Shown one piece after another: positions 10,266-23,400 of a stretch of DNA of 64,000 bases. The notes beneath the pieces are model-generated. The model did not search any database and had not been told where the DNA came from. It worked only from the letters and a program-made list of their open reading frames with translations. The position numbers and the translations under genes were made by a program. Numbering within the stretch: position 1 is the stretch's first letter; the number at the start of each line of letters is the position of its first letter. This DNA is from Tetrastigma voinierianum (lineage: Eukaryota; Streptophyta; Magnoliopsida; Vitales; Vitaceae): assembly GCA_016808115.1 (NCBI GenBank), contig JAEQBH010003964.1, forward strand, positions 62,001 through 126,000, in the 5' to 3' direction.

Positions 10266-10659
10266 GAGGAAGGGAGCGATAAAGTCAACTTCATTAGACA
10301 AATACATATTATTACTTAAGTTGTATATGGCGTGCTTCTCATAATTAACTAAATGTAACATCATGTGATCTATAAGCAACCACAAGGCTATGAAGGCAAA
10401 ATACAATTTAAGTAGCTTGTTGTTGGGTATGCGTCCAAAGTTCTATAATATCACATCAATTAGAAATGGGAAGACTTATGAGTTCATAAGCATTGGTTAC
10501 ATCCAATTGGTATAAGGCCTTTTAAGAGAGAAGCTAAAAAGCAAAAACCATGAGGGCTTAGACCCAAAGTGAAAAATATCATACCAATATGGATATGAAT
10601 GGGTCCACAGGTTTCCTGCCAAATCCTTAAATGAGTTCTCAACATTCAACCTTCTATTG
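10266..10659 (+). other. no gene; LTR-like motif block at 10435-10603
   Basis: Contains AGAAATGGGAAGACTTATG, CCAATTGGTATAAGGCC, CCATGAGGGCTTAGACCC and ATCATACCAATATGG. I recall this phrase set from the promoter part of short plant LTRs (Copia/TRIM type). No matching second LTR is identified in the window, so this is a fragment at most. Confidence 0.35.
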
Positions 10660-11093
10660 TACATGTTAAGAGAGGGACCATTTTTTTAGATTTTTAGAAT
10701 TTTTTTATTTTGGTTTTTTTTTTTTAAAATGTTATAATTTATGTTTATAATTAAATTTACTTCAAATAATAAAATTAGATTAATTCACAAAAGAAACCAT
10801 TAATAAAGTGTATCACTTTTTTATTCATCATTTTTATAGTGATTAGATTTATTTTTATGTTCTTAATCATTTATAAGTATAAAAATATAATTAGGTGCAA
10901 AAGCCATTGATCATTTTTCACTAAGGAAATTATTTGTTTTTTAACTATGCTCGAATGCCTTTTATTTAGGTGAATGATGAATAAAACTGTATTATTTAGT
11001 ATTAAGTTATTTATTTTTAATTAATATGTATTTTATTAAGTATTAAGTTGTTGTTTTTATAGTGCTTAAATCAACATCTTAAATTGTGGCCTT
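10660..11093. other. AT-rich spacer, nothing recognised
   Basis: Long A/T runs with TTTTTTTATT and AAATAATAAAATTAG; no open frame of note, no repeat boundary visible until TGTGGCGCCC at 11094. Confidence 0.5.
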
Positions 11094-13001
11094 TGTGGCG
11101 CCCAATTAGGGTCAGTTGACAACTTGTCGGCAGAAAACTGTGTCTCATATCATGAGACACTTCGTACATGAGTAAAAGGCCACTTAGGCCCATACATCAC
11201 TACTCACCAAAATATCATCAACGATGTACCATAGTTTTTAAAGGTTATTACATTACTCTTTAATACAAACTATATTAAACAGAGTTCTAATCGTGTTTTA
11301 CAAATTTACATATCAAAGCCCGACAGGCTTTCTCTTTACTCAAAAAGTGGCCTCTGACTTGAGGCGCGTCTTCCCGAACACTCCATTGCCTGGAAATAAT
11401 GTTCCTCGATAGGGGTGAAGCGATGCCCGGAGTAATTGGAATTATCCTCTGAGGGTTACTCCGCTAAGTGCACATGTAATGGAGCGACATGAAAGAAGAA
11501 TGATATCTTGTAAATCACCTATGAATCATCTATATGATGTGGGATGATCGAACTCATATCTTAATATATGGGCCTGCTAACTCCTGTATAAACCAAATTG
11601 AAAACTTATTTTCTCTTAAAATAAAATATTTTCATTCCTTATGAAAATATCCTCCATGGGTTTGGTAAAATCTATTGAACAAATGCCTCAGAACAAATTA
11701 GATAATCTCCGAAACGATATTAGTTACCATATAAGAGATGACTGTTGAACCAATATCAAAGTAAATTCTTTGAAATCATTCATAAATTATTTTCTGACCA
11801 GTATAATTTTCTTCGTGTGTGCATCACACCTCATGATGGTTTACCTCAGTTTTTATGATACGATATTTAGTACTCAAATCTTATATAATCATCATTATCA
11901 AATCTGTATATATGATAAATTTATATATATTTACATATTATTATTTAATTCGTGATAATATTGCCAAATTAAATATGTTAATTAACAAATTAAACTATTA
12001 TTCATTATAATTATATTTTCATATATTAATTTAATATTAGTAATTAAGTCAGCATTACATTAACATCATTTTCAGTGTGAGTTTAATTATTTAATTCAAC
12101 GATTGCAGAATTTTATTATCATGCAGATGTTCCATTGAAAGCTATCAATGTCAATGACACTACTAGTGTTTACCATGGACATTTTAGGTCAGACTAGTCG
12201 GACTAGTATAAGATTGAAGCGGAAGAGTGGAACATGTGGCGATATCTGCCGACATGGTTCACTTTTGTGGGCAAATCCATCGTTAATTAGAATGCATTCA
12301 GCGCCGAGCCGCGTTTAACACGATTACCATGAGGGATGTTTTCCAGATCACGGATCCGATTCAGAGTATCCAAAACAGATCTAATTCATCAGTCAGTCTG
12401 AGTTTGGAGACCAACCAAAACGACCAATTCGCGACCTCAAACACTCCAACCAACTACAGATATTAGCCAATAACGGTGGAGAAGATTTATTCAGAGTTAT
12501 CAAACTCTGATGGATCGTCAAAAATTGCGCGACGCAACGCCAAACAACGCTTCTTGGCGTGGCGTAAGCGGTGAAACGAAATCAGAAGGTGGTTTCTCGC
12601 CTCCACAGGTGGATTGCCTCCCTGCGTACGTTGACGGAAATTTATCTTGTCTTTTGTTCTTGCGTCTCGCGCCGCCCGTCAGCACCGTTCTGGTTGGAAG
12701 GTTCGCCATATCCGTATCCACCGCGCTGGATTCCTCGAATTGATCTGCGTATCATGATTTGCCAATCAGTTGACATTACTTTTGACCATGGCACGCTGAC
12801 CAGCGAAATCATCCGTATATCTCGGTATCAAGCTCAATTGCCAAAACGTTGTAAAATTCAGAATATAAGAGATGACATTGGCGTGGTAGCTAGATTATAG
12901 GTGATTCCAGCGGTGAGATCAGTTACTGATCGTTGGGATCTGAAGATTGGATTGGTAAATAATTATTTCTGTTTTTGAAAGATGGGATTTCATGGGTTTC
13001 T
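11094..13001 (-). mobile_element. gypsy LTR, minus orientation
   Basis: Starts TGTGGCGCCCAATTAGGGTC, the same terminus class as 7297 (TGTGACACCC) and 34084 (TGTGACGCC). It carries the family landmarks CCCATACATCA, AAGCCCGACAGGC and AGGGTTACTCC. A GC-richer block at 12490-12760 has GGCGTGGCG and CTTGTCTTTTGTTCTTGCG; the latter also occurs as CTTGTCTTTTGTTCTGGCG at 41402. The apparent ORFs at 12510-12900 lie inside this LTR and resemble no known protein. The right boundary is approximate. Confidence 0.5.
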
Positions 13002-13822
13002 GACTGAAATCCGGGATAAAGTTGGCTCAAATCAATCATAGCGAAGACCGTAAGTCAATCTCATATCATGGACCATGCATCAAATAAAATGACATGGAAC
13101 CCATACATCATACTCATCAAAATATAAATCAACTATATTTAATGGTTCAAAGGATTATTTCACTCTGATGGAACATGTCATTAATCGTTCAATATGTTTT
13201 CAAAAATGTGAATCAGAAAACCTGTGTGAGCTTTCTTCAGAAACCTCTAAGTGTTTACAAATGTTCTTAATTGCTCTTGTTTTGAAATAATGCCCTGATG
13301 GGATGAGCAGTGAATGAGTGGAGTCATCTCATTAGTTTTTCATGGGGTGCTCATATGATGACTACGATGAGTGATTCATGGATTCTACTCAGATATACAT
13401 ATCAAATTCTGTGGCATGAGATTCTCTTGACTCTCACATATGTATATAATGAAAATCATTTCCAAACAAAAGCTCATTTGTTTAATTGTGGACCAACCTC
13501 AAGATCTCAATGATTGGATAAAATTCTAAGGCTGAATTGGGTAATATAAATAATTCATGGACATCTGTTGTATGGGGATATTGAGACGATTTTTATACAA
13601 TTCTTGGTTTTGAGTAAATTAAGAGGAAGTACAGATCAAGTTTTCAAAAAAGTCAATTGTTTTGGTTTCTTAACAGTTTTATTGTCATTACCTCCTTTTA
13701 AATGTTATAGATTTTATGAGTACATTGATAAACTATGTGACTCATCTTATAATATATTAATATATTAACAAAGTTTTAACATTGTTATTAGACATGAGAA
13801 ATAACATAAATTATTTCTGTGG
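13002..13822 (-). mobile_element. gypsy LTR, left half, interrupted by the Athila element
   Basis: It repeats landmarks seen from 11094 onward (GGAACCCATACATCATACTC, GATGGGATGAGCA, TTTCCAAACAAAAGCTCATTTG). It stops where the Athila-like element begins at 13823. Its presumed remainder follows that element at 29529-30417. Orientation is minus, like its neighbours. Confidence 0.45.
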
Positions 13823-16598
13823 TGTGAATCTTGAGCACCTCTGGAATTATATATGGGTGTGGAGGACTCCTTAAATCTAATCCACTGAAACTTAGCCATC
13901 AGAAGCTTGTGGACGGGATCTCTGTTATCATTTTCAGTGCGATTTGAGCAAGATCTGTACCCGAGTGCAGGTGAACAGTAAATAAAAATGGTTTGAGAAT
14001 CAGGATCATAGTCCGAGATCTAAGATTTTTCATCAACTACGGGAATACTTAGTTCTCTGTTTGGACCATCAGTTGAGTAAGTTGTTCAGTATTAAGCTAG
14101 GGTCAAACTAATGTAAGAAAATGAGTAAGAAACTGTTTGATAAAAGCGATGAGAAATAAACTAAGGTTCTATATGAAATGATCTTGAATATTATCATAAG
14201 ATAATAAAGAGAAACATTTGTAGTGAGCAGTCGTTCTGTGTGATATTAGTTCCAGAATTCTGATCTCCATGTTTTCAAAAAAATCTGTTCTAGACAAATG
14301 TAGTGGTGGGTTTCTCCATCCACATTCTGATTATCTCTGTTTTCTTAGATTCTCTCAGATCAGGGATTGATATTCACTTTTAACAGAACTCAGATGGGTG
14401 TTTTCTTTTGGTGCTTTGCCATATTGTTTTATGTTGCTTGCATACGAGCTTCCGGGGGTGCCAGTTAAAACGGATCTGTTTCAATTATCTTTTCTCGAAA
14501 TTAGAATAGATCAAAGCACCATGGTCGATCCCAAACTCTTCCGAGGATTGACCTCTAATCATCAGTGGAGGTTGAAATCATACTTAATTAATGATCAAAC
14601 CATTCATTCAGTTCTTGACTTTCGTGAAGAGGATTTATCAAATAGAACTTTACAGCGCAAGGATCTATCTAGCAGAGTTGTATATACCAAAGAACAGGCC
14701 GTTACCGGGGATGTCTTCCATATTAATCATGGGAGGACACCATGATAAGAATAATGTGTAGATTATGACAGGTATCAAAAGTAGAATATTAGGATCAAAT
14801 CAAATAAGCCCATAAATCTGAGTAAATTAACAATTAAATAATCCAGATATACTGGAAATATCTGGAAGATCAGTTCTAACTCAAGCGGTTCTCTAAGTGG
14901 TGGGTTCACTCAGAGATTAGATCATGATACAGCATTTCTCTAGATCTTGAATGGTACAGTAGGCTGGAATAGTAGAATTTGGGGTGTAAATTCATGGATC
15001 GGAGTAAGCGCTGAAAAGTGTTACAGTAGTGACGAAACAACGTAACATTGGAATCGATAAACAGCGAAAAAGAAAGAAATGGCTGTGCGATTACCGATGA
15101 CGATGATAAAAAAGTAGAAATAAGAAAATAAGAAACCACGACTTTGTTAACATCGGGTTATATCTCAATCTGTGTTTTGAAGCTGTGTGAGTTGGATCAT
15201 TGCGTATTATCAAGGTTTTCAGTGGACTGTCGAGTATGACTAAATGGACCATAGATGGCTTGGGCCCGATTCTTTGTCAGATTGATGTCGCTTCTGCGGC
15301 CAAATAGCTGGGCTCATCATGCCAGCGACCCAGTGATAAAGTTAAGCTGCATGTTTGTGGTTCATGTTATCACGTTATAATCTTATCATATATGCCAGTT
15401 TTGATTCGATGCAGCGTGATGTGCGACATCATGGCGCTATGAGCATCATTCTAGGTGCTTTGCGGTCTTAATGTTTGTTCGATAATGTGACATCAGGATC
15501 ATTGCTGTTGCATGAACCGTCTGCACGCATTCCACTGGTGTACATCTGCGATCAGCGCGTGTCGGCCGCCATCAGCGAGCAAATAACCCCTCCATGGTAC
15601 GCCCGATTTGTTAAATCAGCGATGCGTGGCGTTCACCATATCTTGTAGTGACATCTTTCGTCTTGGCGCAATTCCGTTTCACTCTCTACGATGTAGAAGC
15701 GTCTATACTCTTGCTGTGAGCCTGTTTCAATCTCTTATGGGTCATAGTGATCTTGGATCTGCGAACATCAATCTACTATCCGTTGTCTTAAACTGCTATA
15801 ACTTGAGGCGGTAGCTCGCCATTTGTGCGACTATCAGTTGATCATGTGACATCTTCTATCTATTCTGACTTGAATAAGTGAGTTCAGACTACATCCGGTA
15901 TGATATCATGCGACCTCTTTATCATTTCTTCAGTGAAGCAGATCCTGTGTAGAAGCTGATCTTCTATATGCGACATCTTCGAAACACAGTCTTCATGAGT
16001 GACTTTTGATGTGTGACAGCCTCTTGTGGTAATGTGGTTCATTCTGGCTTTCATCAGATGGTTTCTGAATCAATAAATCATCATCGCGACATGCCGTGCA
16101 TCATTGGATTTCCGTGATCAACAATTTGGCGACCAGCCTCTTTGTGTTTAATCATCGATGTGGAGCGTCGATATCGCATCGCGACGGCCAGAAACGGATT
16201 CAAGATTAACTGTAGATTAGCGTTTATTCTGTGACCAAAGATTGTTTATTTTGTGACCTCTCATTCACTGTCGCGACATCAGTTTGTGTGTGATATCAGT
16301 CTTTGTCGACGTGATCTCATAACTCTTTGATTGCAACCAGGTATAACATCGCGTATGTGTAAACTCTTTGCGTCGATTAACATTCTTTGGTGTCCGACCT
16401 GAATTTGACATAAACCCAAACGTCATTGATCATTGATTCTTTTTCATTTTGCTGTATTGATACCTTTTATTACCACTTTATGTCATTTTCATATTTCTAC
16501 TCACTTTTTATAATCATAGTTTTATGGTTCTGTATTTGTATATTAATTATTCATTTCTGCAGATGAAGTAAACGGAAAAATGTCTTGAATTGGCTCCA
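13823..16598 (-). repeat. Athila-like 3' LTR
   Basis: Aligns with 26496-29528 through CATCAACTACGG, ACTTTTAACA, ATAGATCAA/GATCAATA, CAGTTCTAACT, CGGTTCTCTAA/CGTTCCTCTAA, the AAGAAAGAAA tract and GCGACATCA remnants. Most TCGCGA palindromes of the other LTR have decayed here to TGCGACATC, GTGACATC and similar. The ORF at 14398-14745 is a chance frame in LTR sequence. Confidence 0.7.
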
Positions 16599-16640
16599 AT
16601 AAAACTCCCCGAAGCTTAAATTTTTTTTTATCCTCAAACA
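16599..16640 (-). other. polypurine-tract region before the 3' LTR
   Basis: The minus strand reads TTTGAGGATAAAAAAAAATT then TAAGCTTCGGGGAG immediately before the LTR start. This resembles the GAGGACAA...GGGGGAG tract that precedes Athila-type 3' LTRs. Confidence 0.5.
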
Positions 16641-19600
16641 AAGAAAAAGAAAGAGTGAACATTATGAAACTCAAATATTTCTCAGGACTTTTAAATGATT
16701 ACATTCATAGTTTTGTTGATTATTACAATGCGAGGAGTATCTCAAAGTACTCTAACACAATTAAACTTCAGTCAGTTCAGTTGAATCTCTATCTTTATGT
16801 TCAAACACTAATATTGTTGAAGTGTTTTTCTGTTTCAATATACTCATTAGATCTGTTGAATAATGATTAAATTCCTTTCTCATTTATGGTGATCATTCTA
16901 ATACAAAGTTCTTCCACAATTTTGATTAAAATTTCATTTCTTCCAAATTTAATAGACTTGTTTTTCCTCTCATTGAATCTATCCATAATGAGTTAAATTA
17001 AACACCTGGATGTTGATGGATATTTGGAATATATCAGTGAGAACTTGATTAATGGGTGGGATGGAGGAATTTTGAGTTGGATCATAGAACATTTTTCTCT
17101 TTATTCTACCGCCTATTGAGTTTCTCAGTAGCTCCACTGACTTCATGTTGGGATATCTATGGTTCTTGGTTTGGAGGCTGTCCTCTTTGCCATATTCTTG
17201 AGAGCTGCCAGTTGCCTATAAAGGATAGTACAAATGTTTGCTTTTTAGAGCTTTCAACATATAGCAGGTTTGGTTGCCTTTCCTGGGATGTGTGGTCTGG
17301 GTGATGAAACACCTTAGAACTTAATTGTTTCAAAGGTTGGGCCACAGATAAGATATCTCAGTATATATTTCTATACATTTTTCTGCTCTTGCATGCTGCT
17401 GTTCCCTTTTGAGTTTCTCAAAATATAGCTCCCAAACTGTTCTTTCTTCTCCTTTGATTACAGGTAATGTGGGATTTTCTTCTTGAAGGGTTAGATATAT
17501 TAGATGATTGGGGTTTCCATTGATCTATTTTGAAAAAAATGGAAGCAGTGTAATTTTCTGGAACTCTTTTTGTATAGGCATATGAATAGGATATTCAACA
17601 TGACAAAATATCAAAGAATGGCTGTCATCTTGTGTTGAATCACTAAGGATTTTATGATCAATAATCCTTCAAATTCTAAAGTCAGGATTGTCATTGTGAC
17701 TTCATCATCAGAGTATCTTATTGTTTTTATTGTAGTGAATTAAATTGATGATATTCCATGGGTTTGCCAGTTTCTGTATTTCTTACATACCACGACTCAA
17801 AAATAATATTGTTTGTTCCAGCTCTGTTTATCATCACCTTCTCTAATAGGACTTTATCCAGTTCAATATCAATCATTTTTTACCTTACTTTTAATTATTC
17901 AGATCTTTATTTTTTGTCCTTATGCCAAATTTTCCCTCGTTTGACATACTCTCTATTCAGCTGTTCAAATTCAGATAATAATATCTATAAATGAGTTTTA
18001 TTATGATTATTTTCCTCTTTTTTGATTTTCTAATCATTTAACCTAAACTCAACTGAGCATTGAGCAGTCAAATACAAATATGCATAACAATTCAATTTAA
18101 CTTTCTGTTTTATTCCAGTTGATTTTCATTGTTGATTCTGATGTAAGGGAGGATGATGTGCGAAAGTTGACCGGAAGGGTCTATTATTTTTGGACAAAGT
18201 GACTTAAAAATATTAGGATCTGGTCTAAGATGTTCAAATAGTGAGAATGAAGGGAACTTCATTATGCCTCTTTTCTCTTATTAGTTTCCTCAAGAGCGTT
18301 ATTAATGACAATCTCATTCAGAGGGATGACTTTCTATAATTCAGTGCAATAACGTGAACTTTTGACCGTCCATTTGTGTTCTCAGTTTATCGACTAGGTG
18401 AAAGATTGATGAATCAATCACATTTTAAGACATTATATATTTGGGATTGGAAGCCTCTAATAACTTTCATCTCTCTCAAGTCAGTTTGTTTTTCTATTCA
18501 TAGTAAGAAGTTGTTTTAATATTTGAGAACATATCATCCAGATTTGGTGTAATATCATATCTGTATTCCTCTAATAATCTTTGGGGTTGGAACATCCTCA
18601 GATCAGTATACATTATCAGAGACATGAACTGGATTGAGTTTAGATAAAGATCAGATCTCTTTCATAATTTCTATCTTGAACTCCATCTCATGTTTGCTAA
18701 ACTTGTTTTCCACCATCTTTATCTTTCACAAATTTGGGTTGATATTTATTGTATTATTATCTTCTTTGGATCTCCTTTCATTAACTCTTTTCTTTACCAT
18801 TTTAATTATTCTTGTAGTGATCATATTGCTCAAGTCTTTTCTGCTTGTCTTCAGTTGCACCACTTTTTGGTTCATTCCTTCCTCTGTCTTCCTATTCTTT
18901 TGCACATCAGTGAGGCCTCATAATTTGTTATCTCTTGTAATACTCTTGACTTTTTCTCAGTGGAAATTTACCATTTATGGGGGACCAGGAGCAATGAGAG
19001 ATTGGAAGAATATGGTATCAACTGTCTTTGCCATAATTATCTACGATATATAATCAATTATGATGATTGATGTCATGGTTATCGCTCCTTAGTGGTGGGC
19101 CTCAGGATCATCTTTGCCAGTTCTTGACAGGGTTCCTGTTATCTCAAAGCCTCCACTTCTCTCACAGTTTTGTGATTAAACATATAACTCTGTGGAAGGA
19201 GGTGACTCCTTGGGACTTCATGTGAGCTCCCAAACTCACTTTATCAGGCATGGCAGCGTGTGTTGTTGCAGGTGAGAAACTGGATATCTCTTGTTTCATG
19301 TGATACCATCTCAATGAATGGAGTTCATCAGATGGCCTCATATCATTAGTCTTATCCCTTTTAGTAGTAGCTCTGGTGATGACTTTGTGTTCTCTCATTT
19401 ATTAGATGTTATGTTGTTGGGAACAACAGACGTGGAGTAAAACCATACACTTTGCCTTCTTGAAGTGAGACTACACATTGAGGTTCTGTGTAAACGCCAA
19501 CTAGCTTACTGGATTCCTAATAGTGCCCCGTGGTCTGACTATAGACTTTAAATCTTCTCAAGATTGACTTCCAAAGACAACTGCCGATTTGGGCCAAGTG

Positions 19601-21040
19601 CATCAGTTATCTTATATGAAACAGTTGATCATTAGCCAGTATGGACCAGACTCCTCTCAACTTAAAGCAAACTCACCATCTTCCATTGCTGTAATTGGGA
19701 CAAATCTCTCATGGGTGATGTTTGTATCATCTTTGCTTGTACTAGATGTATGAAGAACCTCTCCCATCACTCTATGTTTCTATCAATATCTTGAGAAGAT
19801 CTGGGTTTTAGGATCATATCTGCTGTTAAATATGTAGTGTGTCCTTCATTGTGGAATAGAAGCTGTGTGGATCAAATCTTCTACTTCTTCTTCTAACACT
19901 TTCCTTTTCACTTATGTGGGGGATGACGAGACTTTAGGGGTGCTTGATAGCCTCTCTGCAAAACTTGTTTGTATTAATGAATCTCATCGCGTTTACCTCG
20001 CCAGTGAGTTTCTTCATATATACTGATTCATTCCCTCAGTATCTCATTGAGTTGAGACGATGTGATTCAACGATTGATAGAAAAGCTTTTGATGGTTGAA
20101 GATTTCATTGGATTTTCAGATTAGATTAGGAGGAAAATGAAATGCGAAATGATTATATGGTTAGTCAGAGATGATAAATGTCAGGGTTGCAAATTCAATC
20201 AAATAATTTTATTGAAGCTGATTAAAGTATTCAATTCATGACAATGCGACTTAGATTATATCATAGTTAGATCAGTCAAATTTAGACTTTTAAGATGATA
20301 GTTAAACGTCATCTATTTTGCATTTATCTTAAGCGTTATGCCAGAGATCATGCGAGCATATGGGATTTAGAGATCGTGGATATGTAAATTCTTCTCAAAT
20401 TGAAACTAATTCAACATGTGACATCTTGGTGATGTGACCTCCAGATCTCACTACTCACCATATGGATTGCTTTACAGCTGTCCATTGTCCAGTGACATAA
20501 CATGGTTAGCTGTCATTGCGACCATAACATACCAATTGTGACCCTAAAACCTTGTTCAATGAGATTCACCAAACTTTTGGTACATTATCTTTGTTAACAT
20601 CTTGAGACCTGTTGGGCGTGATTTATTCAATTGATTCAATCTATCTGGATTGGATTAAGAAGGATTGCTCCACCTTTATGTGTTAAGAGCTCTATAGTTA
20701 TGGACATCATTTTATAGATTGTTTGTATTATGTCTTGAACATGGGAGAATCCATACAATAATCTTTGGAAAGTTCTGGGTTAAAAATCACAAATAGTTTC
20801 TAATATGAAAAATTTAAAATCATCATGCAGGAAAACAAATTGACTCTGTTAATGACATTAAAGAAAAATAGGTTCAAGGTAAATGGTATGATTAAGTCCT
20901 CTAGAGTTTGCACCTCCATTCAGCTTTGCTGAATTTGGATCTTAGTGGGTTTAACGTGTAGTACTTCTTCTTTTTCCTTAAGAACCGAGTTGGAGTTCTT
21001 CAACTTCCTCCTCCTGTTGAGGTAATGCTGCCTTTGTCCG
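16641..21040 (-). other. Athila 3' region (env-like position), no long ORF
   Basis: About 4.4 kb between the integrase end and the 3' LTR. In Athila elements this interval can hold an env-like ORF and a long noncoding spacer. Here all six frames are closed at short intervals. The longest frame (18634-19053, plus strand) is on the wrong strand and hydrophobic by composition. I recognise no envelope, zinc-finger or host-gene similarity. The region is CpG-poor and A/T-rich. Confidence 0.5.
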
Positions 21041-22190
21041 TGACCTTGAATTCTTCACGATGCGATCTTGATTATCAGCACTCCAAATGTAGTACTTGAT
21101 ACTCACGTGTATGGCAAGCTCCGAGTTAGTTTTAATTTCCACTGGAAATAATTTGATCCCCAGAGTTAAACATGAGAACCTGTTCCCTGTTACGAACTCT
21201 TTTCTCGAATTCTCACGATCATGCCATTTCTTTGTTTATCTTTGTATATTCGAGCATTGTCATAAGCTTCATTTCTTAGTTCTTCCAGTCGACAGGTTGG
21301 AGGCAGTCTCTCTTCCTTTGCGACATAAGTGAAGTTTAACTTCTTGATGGCCCATTGCCTTGTGTATTTATTTAATTGAGAGGTAGATGACATGGTTTGC
21401 AGAAAACAACTGTATGGGGACATTCGATGGGAGTTTTGTATGCGATCCACGTAGGCGAAAGTCGTCATCAAGTTTGGAAGACCAATCCTTCCTGCTTGAG
21501 CTCACCGTCTTTTCAAGTATTCTTTTGATCTCCCTGTTGGAAATTTACGCTTGTCCATTAGTGCAGGGGATGATAATTAAACTCATTATATGCTTGATCC
21601 ATGCTCTGCTCATGAGTTTGCGAAATATTTTGTTAAAAATGGGTTCCCCCATCATAATAATGGTTGCAGGGTTCCCGAGCACACTTTCAAAAATAATATT
21701 CTTTTACGAAAACTGTGTGTTAGCATCATTCCTCGAATGACTGCTTCCACCCATTTGGAGACACATAATCTACGCTGCGGTATATAAATGTTTCCAAATG
21801 ATGATAAGGAAAGGGTCTAATAAAATCTATTCCCCCGAACATCAAGACTATATCACCATAAATACTACCTAGGGGCATTTCATTCCTAGCTGGCGATATT
21901 TCCAATCCTTTGGCATCGATCGCACAATTTCACCCATTCTGCACAATCTACGAAGATAGTGGGCGATAAAACACGATTGGAGTATCTTGTGAGCATTCTT
22001 TCTCACGAAAAGTGTCCCAATATAGTGATGTGGCATTCATTTAAAATGTTGCCCTTGTTCACCTTCGGCACACATCTTCTTATTATCATGTCGGCACCTC
22101 TCTTGAATAATAGTGGATCATCCCAGATATAATATGCGCTCTCCAGGTTCTGAGTTTTCTCATACGTTGGTATTTGGTCTGAAGGCATTA
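21041..22190 (-). pseudogene. Athila-like integrase pseudogene
   Basis: Minus-strand fragments appear in family order. The H-H-C-C zinc-binding start (22003-22188) has DDPLLFKRGADMIIRRCVP and ILNECH. The core follows (about 21590-21790: FGTPRAII/SDGG-like blocks, degenerate). The end of the core reads ISNREIKRILEKTVSSSRKD at about 21480-21540. The C-terminal part (21190-21471) has GMSPY, AIKKLNF, LEELRNEAYDNARIYKDK. These are hallmark phrases of Athila/OTA-clade integrases. Several frameshifts and stops separate the pieces, so no active enzyme can be made. It lies downstream of RNase H, as expected for Ty3/gypsy. Confidence 0.85.
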
Positions 22191-23400
22191 CTCCTGAAGC
22201 GAGGATAATTCCACAATATCGATACCATGGAAGTTGGAAGGAAACCTTAAGCGATTGTCATATGGGAAGTTCTGCGAGTGGCGCATTGTCTTCTTCATCA
22301 GCATTCCTTTCTACTGCGGGCGGTGGTCGTATCACATTGTCATCACTTTTTATCCTTTATTTCAAATGTCGAGCTCTTGCAGCAATGGCACCCGTCTTAT
22401 CAATCTTGGCAGCTTCCTTTTCGACATCAAGTATTTGATTCTTTGCATGATACGTGTGAATTACCACATAGGATCCCAAAATGTATTGCCCTAAATTTAT
22501 CCGCAAACAAATACTATAGCTAGCATCTCCTTTTCGGTTGTTGAGTAGTTCTCTTGTGCTTCATTGAAGATGCTACTTAGCATAGTATATGACCACGAAT
22601 ACTTTCACCAGCTTTCTTTGCCCCCGACCACGGCTCCATAGCGAAATCGCGGCATCACACATTATTTCAAATCCACGATTCCGTGCAGTGCGGCCATTAT
22701 AGGTGCGCAGCGCAATCGATCTTGATTTCATGAAAGCATCCTTGAGAATCATCGAAATTGAACCTTGTAATCGCTTTTCGATGTCACGCATAGTGGTCTG
22801 GTTATTTTTGAAAAGTCTTTGATGAATCTCTGTAAAATCGACATGCCCCGAGAAACTTCTTGCTCGCTTTGCTGGCGGTAGGTGGTGCGAGAGTCTTGAT
22901 AATGGATACTTTGGTGGTCGACTTCTGGTCAGATTGCGAGTACATGCTGAGAACAATACCTTACAATTACGTAAAATGGCATTTTCTCTGGTCGATTAAC
23001 TAAGCTGTTTTGTCTTGGCATCTTTGAAGTCTTATTTCAGTTGTTTAAACATTGATCAAAGGCTGGATCCATACGATAAAATCATCCATGAAAATCTCCA
23101 TCACTTCTTGACGAATCACGAAATAGACGTAAATGCAGCATACGGGAATGTAGGCAGGGCGTCACGTAGCAAATGGCATCATAGCAAAGGTACCATAAGG
23201 GCATGTGAGCGTGGTCTTCTCTTGATCCTCACAGTGCAATAGCAATACGATTGTACCACAGTACCCATCCGAGGAAAATAAGGAAGTGAGGGTGTCACGC
23301 TTCTTTATCCGACATTTGATCAATGAAGGCAAAGGAAAATGATCTTTTCTGGTTGCTGTATTCAACTTCCTGTAATCAATACATACCCTCCATCTACATC
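22191..23400 (-). pseudogene. Athila-like reverse transcriptase / RNase H pseudogene
   Basis: RT pieces: TRKDHFPLP, then EDQEKTTLTCPYGTFA (23162-23365), then the catalytic-loop region EVMEIFMDDFIV at about 23070-23110 (FMDD, the YxDD motif), then NRPEKMPF corresponding to the usual NWEKCHF. RT-to-RNase H connection (22573-22956): FSGHVDF, then FEIMCDA and GQRK, VIYYAK, the RNase H start with its first catalytic Asp in CDA. Nucleotide indels break the frame at least five times. The order RT, RNase H, integrase on the minus strand confirms Ty3/gypsy. Confidence 0.85.

Noticed and set aside
14398..14745. 115-codon plus-strand ORF that looked gene-like at first
   Set aside because: Inside the Athila-like 3' LTR; the homologous stretch in the other LTR (27120-27450) is closed.
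18634..19053. 139-codon hydrophobic plus-strand ORF, possible membrane protein
   Set aside because: Wrong strand for the surrounding element; composition is explained by T-rich DNA; no start context or family.
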